NCBI GenBank assembly: GCA_036337765.1
Contig: JAYZDP010000024.1
Span: forward strand, 1-7,302
Direction: 5' to 3'
Source: JAYZDP01 sp036337765
GTDB lineage: Bacteria; Acidobacteriota; Thermoanaerobaculia; Multivoradales; Multivoraceae
Length of the DNA: 7,302 nt
Shown here piece after piece: positions 6,260-7,302 of this stretch. The notes under the pieces were generated by a model. The model searched no databases and was not told the origin of the DNA. It worked only from the letters and a program-made list of their open reading frames with translations. The position numbers and the translations under genes are program-made. The first letter of the stretch is position 1. Each line of letters starts with the position of its first letter.

Positions 6260-6506
6260 GTTCTCTGGATTGTGTCAACGGTAGTGCACCATCACCCGCG
6301 CAACCCATTCATCAAGAACTTCTTCGACGACGCTCACCAGTACGCCAAGTGCTCCGGCAGGAAACAGCCGACGCGCCGGGAACCGACCAGCGAGCAGCCG
6401 CAGGATGGGCGTCGTAGAAGTCGACCGCCGCGGTCAACTTGCGCGTGAACAGGCTGCGTGCTCTGCCATGCACTGTGTATTCGTGTGTGGGGAAGATGCA
6501 ACGCAT
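6260..6506 (-). pseudogene. Glutathione S-transferase family pseudogene (frameshift/internal deletion, nonsense codon, truncated)
   Basis: From ATG 6506 (GAGG 9 nt upstream) the frame gives YTVHG, SLFTRKLTAAVDFY, the start of a thioredoxin-like GST N-domain. At about 6405-6420 the homology jumps one frame: TTPILRLLAGRFPARRLF, then VVEEVLDEWVARVMVHYR follow, matching the end of the N-domain and start of the helical C-domain. The part normally between them, with the cis-Pro loop (about 40 codons by comparison with the family as I remember it), is missing. At 6275-6277 a TGA stands where relatives have Trp (HYRWHxPEN), and the frame continues HNPEN behind the stop. The rest of the C-domain is absent. 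Two independent lesions make function very unlikely. It lies 37 bp after the DUF1330 gene on the same strand, so it may once have shared its transcript. Confidence 0.7.
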
Positions 6507-6543
6507 CGTGTTCATCCTCAGATTCCCACTTCTGTTGCGGGTC

Positions 6544-6828
6544 TCAGGAGTCAGCGAAGCGGGCAACGCCTTCCGACGAAGTGAGACGCAGTCCGAGGAT
6601 GGCCTGGTAGTCCGGCGAGTTGTACCAGGCCTTGGCAGCCTCCAGGGACTCGAACTTGATGATCACCGTGGCAGGGAATCGCGACTCGCCCTCGACGACC
6701 TCGGTCTTCGCGTCGTACACGATCGACTCTGCGCCGGCCGCCTGGAGCGACGTGCGCGCGCCGGCCTGGTACTCGCGCAGCTTGTCGAGGGTGTGCCATT
6801 TGGTGTGCAGGATGAAGTAGCCGGCCAT
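6544..6828 (-). CDS. DUF1330 family protein
   Basis: This 94-residue, apparently intact protein matches the DUF1330 pattern: MAGYFILHTK at the N-terminus, LREYQAGARTSLQAAGAESIV in the middle, then FPATVIIKFESLEAAKAWYNSPDYQAI. These are small cytoplasmic proteins of the dimeric ferredoxin-like alpha+beta-barrel type; no reaction is established for the family as a whole. The start at ATG 6828 is well supported by AAAGGAG (6843-6837) 8 nt upstream. It lies between two broken genes on the same strand and is the only complete gene recognised downstream of tRNA-Pro. Confidence 0.88.
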   Translation of the reverse strand: MAGYFILHTKWHTLDKLREYQAGARTSLQAAGAESIVYDAKTEVVEGESRFPATVIIKFESLEAAKAWYNSPDYQAILGLRLTSSEGVARFADS

Positions 6829-6992
6829 CAGTTCGACTCCTTTCGCCGATCGATCATCTTCTGAAAGTACTTCGCACCGTTCATGGAGGGGACCCGGCCC
6901 TCGCCTGGGCCAATGTCACCCAGAATCGGGCACCCCGCCTCGCCGCCGAGGGTAACGGACCGAATGGGGTCCTATTCAGCACCTCATTTCGG
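6829..6992. other. Spacer between the VOC pseudogene and the DUF1330 gene
   Basis: This 164-bp stretch holds the DUF1330 ribosome-binding site and a short inverted repeat GGCCC/GGGCC (6896-6900 and 6907-6911, 6-nt loop) lacking a T-run on either strand. I see no gene, no convincing promoter and no terminator here. Confidence 0.4.
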
Positions 6993-7254
6993 TCAACTCA
7001 TCTGGAAGAAACAGATCTTGTTGCCGGCTTGGTCGGGTACGTAGGCACCGTAGAAGACATCGGGGATGCGCTCGCCCGGCTCGCCATCGTCTGTTGCACC
7101 CAGCTCGATCGCCTCGTTGTAGCGATTCTGGATTACCTCGGGAGACCCGCCCTGTTGGCTCAGGAGGGGGAGTGAGCCGCTTGCCACCGACCTCGCCGAG
7201 CAGAGCGTCGTAGAAGGCAAACGCGTGATCCATGTCGTTGGTACCGATAGTCAC
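6993..7254 (-). pseudogene. VOC (glyoxalase/dioxygenase fold) family pseudogene with internal deletion and frameshift
   Basis: GTG 7254, with AAGGAG (7269-7264) 9 nt upstream, opens a frame reading VTIGTNDMDHAFAFYDALLG then EVGGKRL, a standard VOC N-terminus. From about 7140-7175 the homology continues one frame over: GGSPEVIQNRYNEAIELGAT, then GEPGERIPDVFYGAYV and NKICFFQMS to TGA at 6993-6995, a standard VOC C-terminus. Intact relatives are about 115-125 residues; here roughly 35-40 codons between the two pieces are missing. The N-terminal frame instead runs on through unrelated Arg-rich sequence to 6976. With half a beta-alpha-beta-beta-beta module lost, no functional fold is expected. Both ends remain well conserved, suggesting the damage is recent or a sequence error. 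Confidence 0.75.
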
Positions 7255-7302
7255 GTATCGCGTCTCCTTCTCACCCCAGCCTCAAGCTGGCGACACGTGT
7301 TC

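Noticed and set aside
6439..6864. 141-codon + strand frame opposite the DUF1330 gene
   Set aside because: Shadow of the DUF1330 gene, which has a good ribosome-binding site and family match on the - strand.
6896..6911. GGCCC/GGGCC hairpin as a terminator
   Set aside because: It has a short 5-bp stem and no T-run on either strand.

Overview
This is a GC-rich bacterial window of mostly housekeeping genes. A lipobox-bearing lipoprotein suggests a diderm. Rex, Der, an OPT-family transporter and an IHF-like protein / MerR regulator / tRNA-Pro cluster fit an Acidobacteriota or former-deltaproteobacterial type of genome. That assignment is inference only; no phylogenetic marker was tested.

Layout. 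Bases 1-178 hold the last 58 codons of an RsmD-like 16S rRNA methyltransferase (+). Its 3' end overlaps the convergent redox repressor gene rex (114-761, -). Immediately upstream of rex on the same strand is tRNA-Leu(CAG) (773-859, -). Behind it is a near-consensus promoter whose -35 box lies in a perfect 7-bp inverted repeat, so the tRNA and rex look like one transcript. In the other direction run a predicted lipoprotein (999-1613, +) and, 5 bases later, the ribosome-assembly GTPase der (1619-3022, +). Der overlaps by 66 bp the convergent OPT-family transporter gene (2957-4828, -).

Divergent from the transporter is a + strand unit: promoter at about 4873-4901, an IHF/HU-family DNA-bending protein (4978-5301), a MerR-family regulator with a long acidic tail (about 5373-5975), and tRNA-Pro(GGG) (5996-6072). 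The MerR frame has no ATG, GTG or TTG upstream of its helix-turn-helix; the expected start position reads GTT.

The last 1.2 kb, beyond tRNA-Pro, differs in character. All recognisable genes there are on the - strand: a VOC/glyoxalase-fold pseudogene (6993-7254), an intact DUF1330 protein (6544-6828), and a glutathione S-transferase pseudogene (6260-6506). Both broken genes lack an internal block and change frame across the gap; the GST copy also has a stop where a Trp is expected. This looks like a decaying accessory segment next to a tRNA gene.

No CRISPR array, insertion sequence, attachment-site repeat or clear intrinsic terminator was seen. I found no convincing undescribed multi-gene system. 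The best leads are the tRNA-Leu/rex promoter with its inverted repeat, the anomalous MerR start, and the decaying gene cluster.
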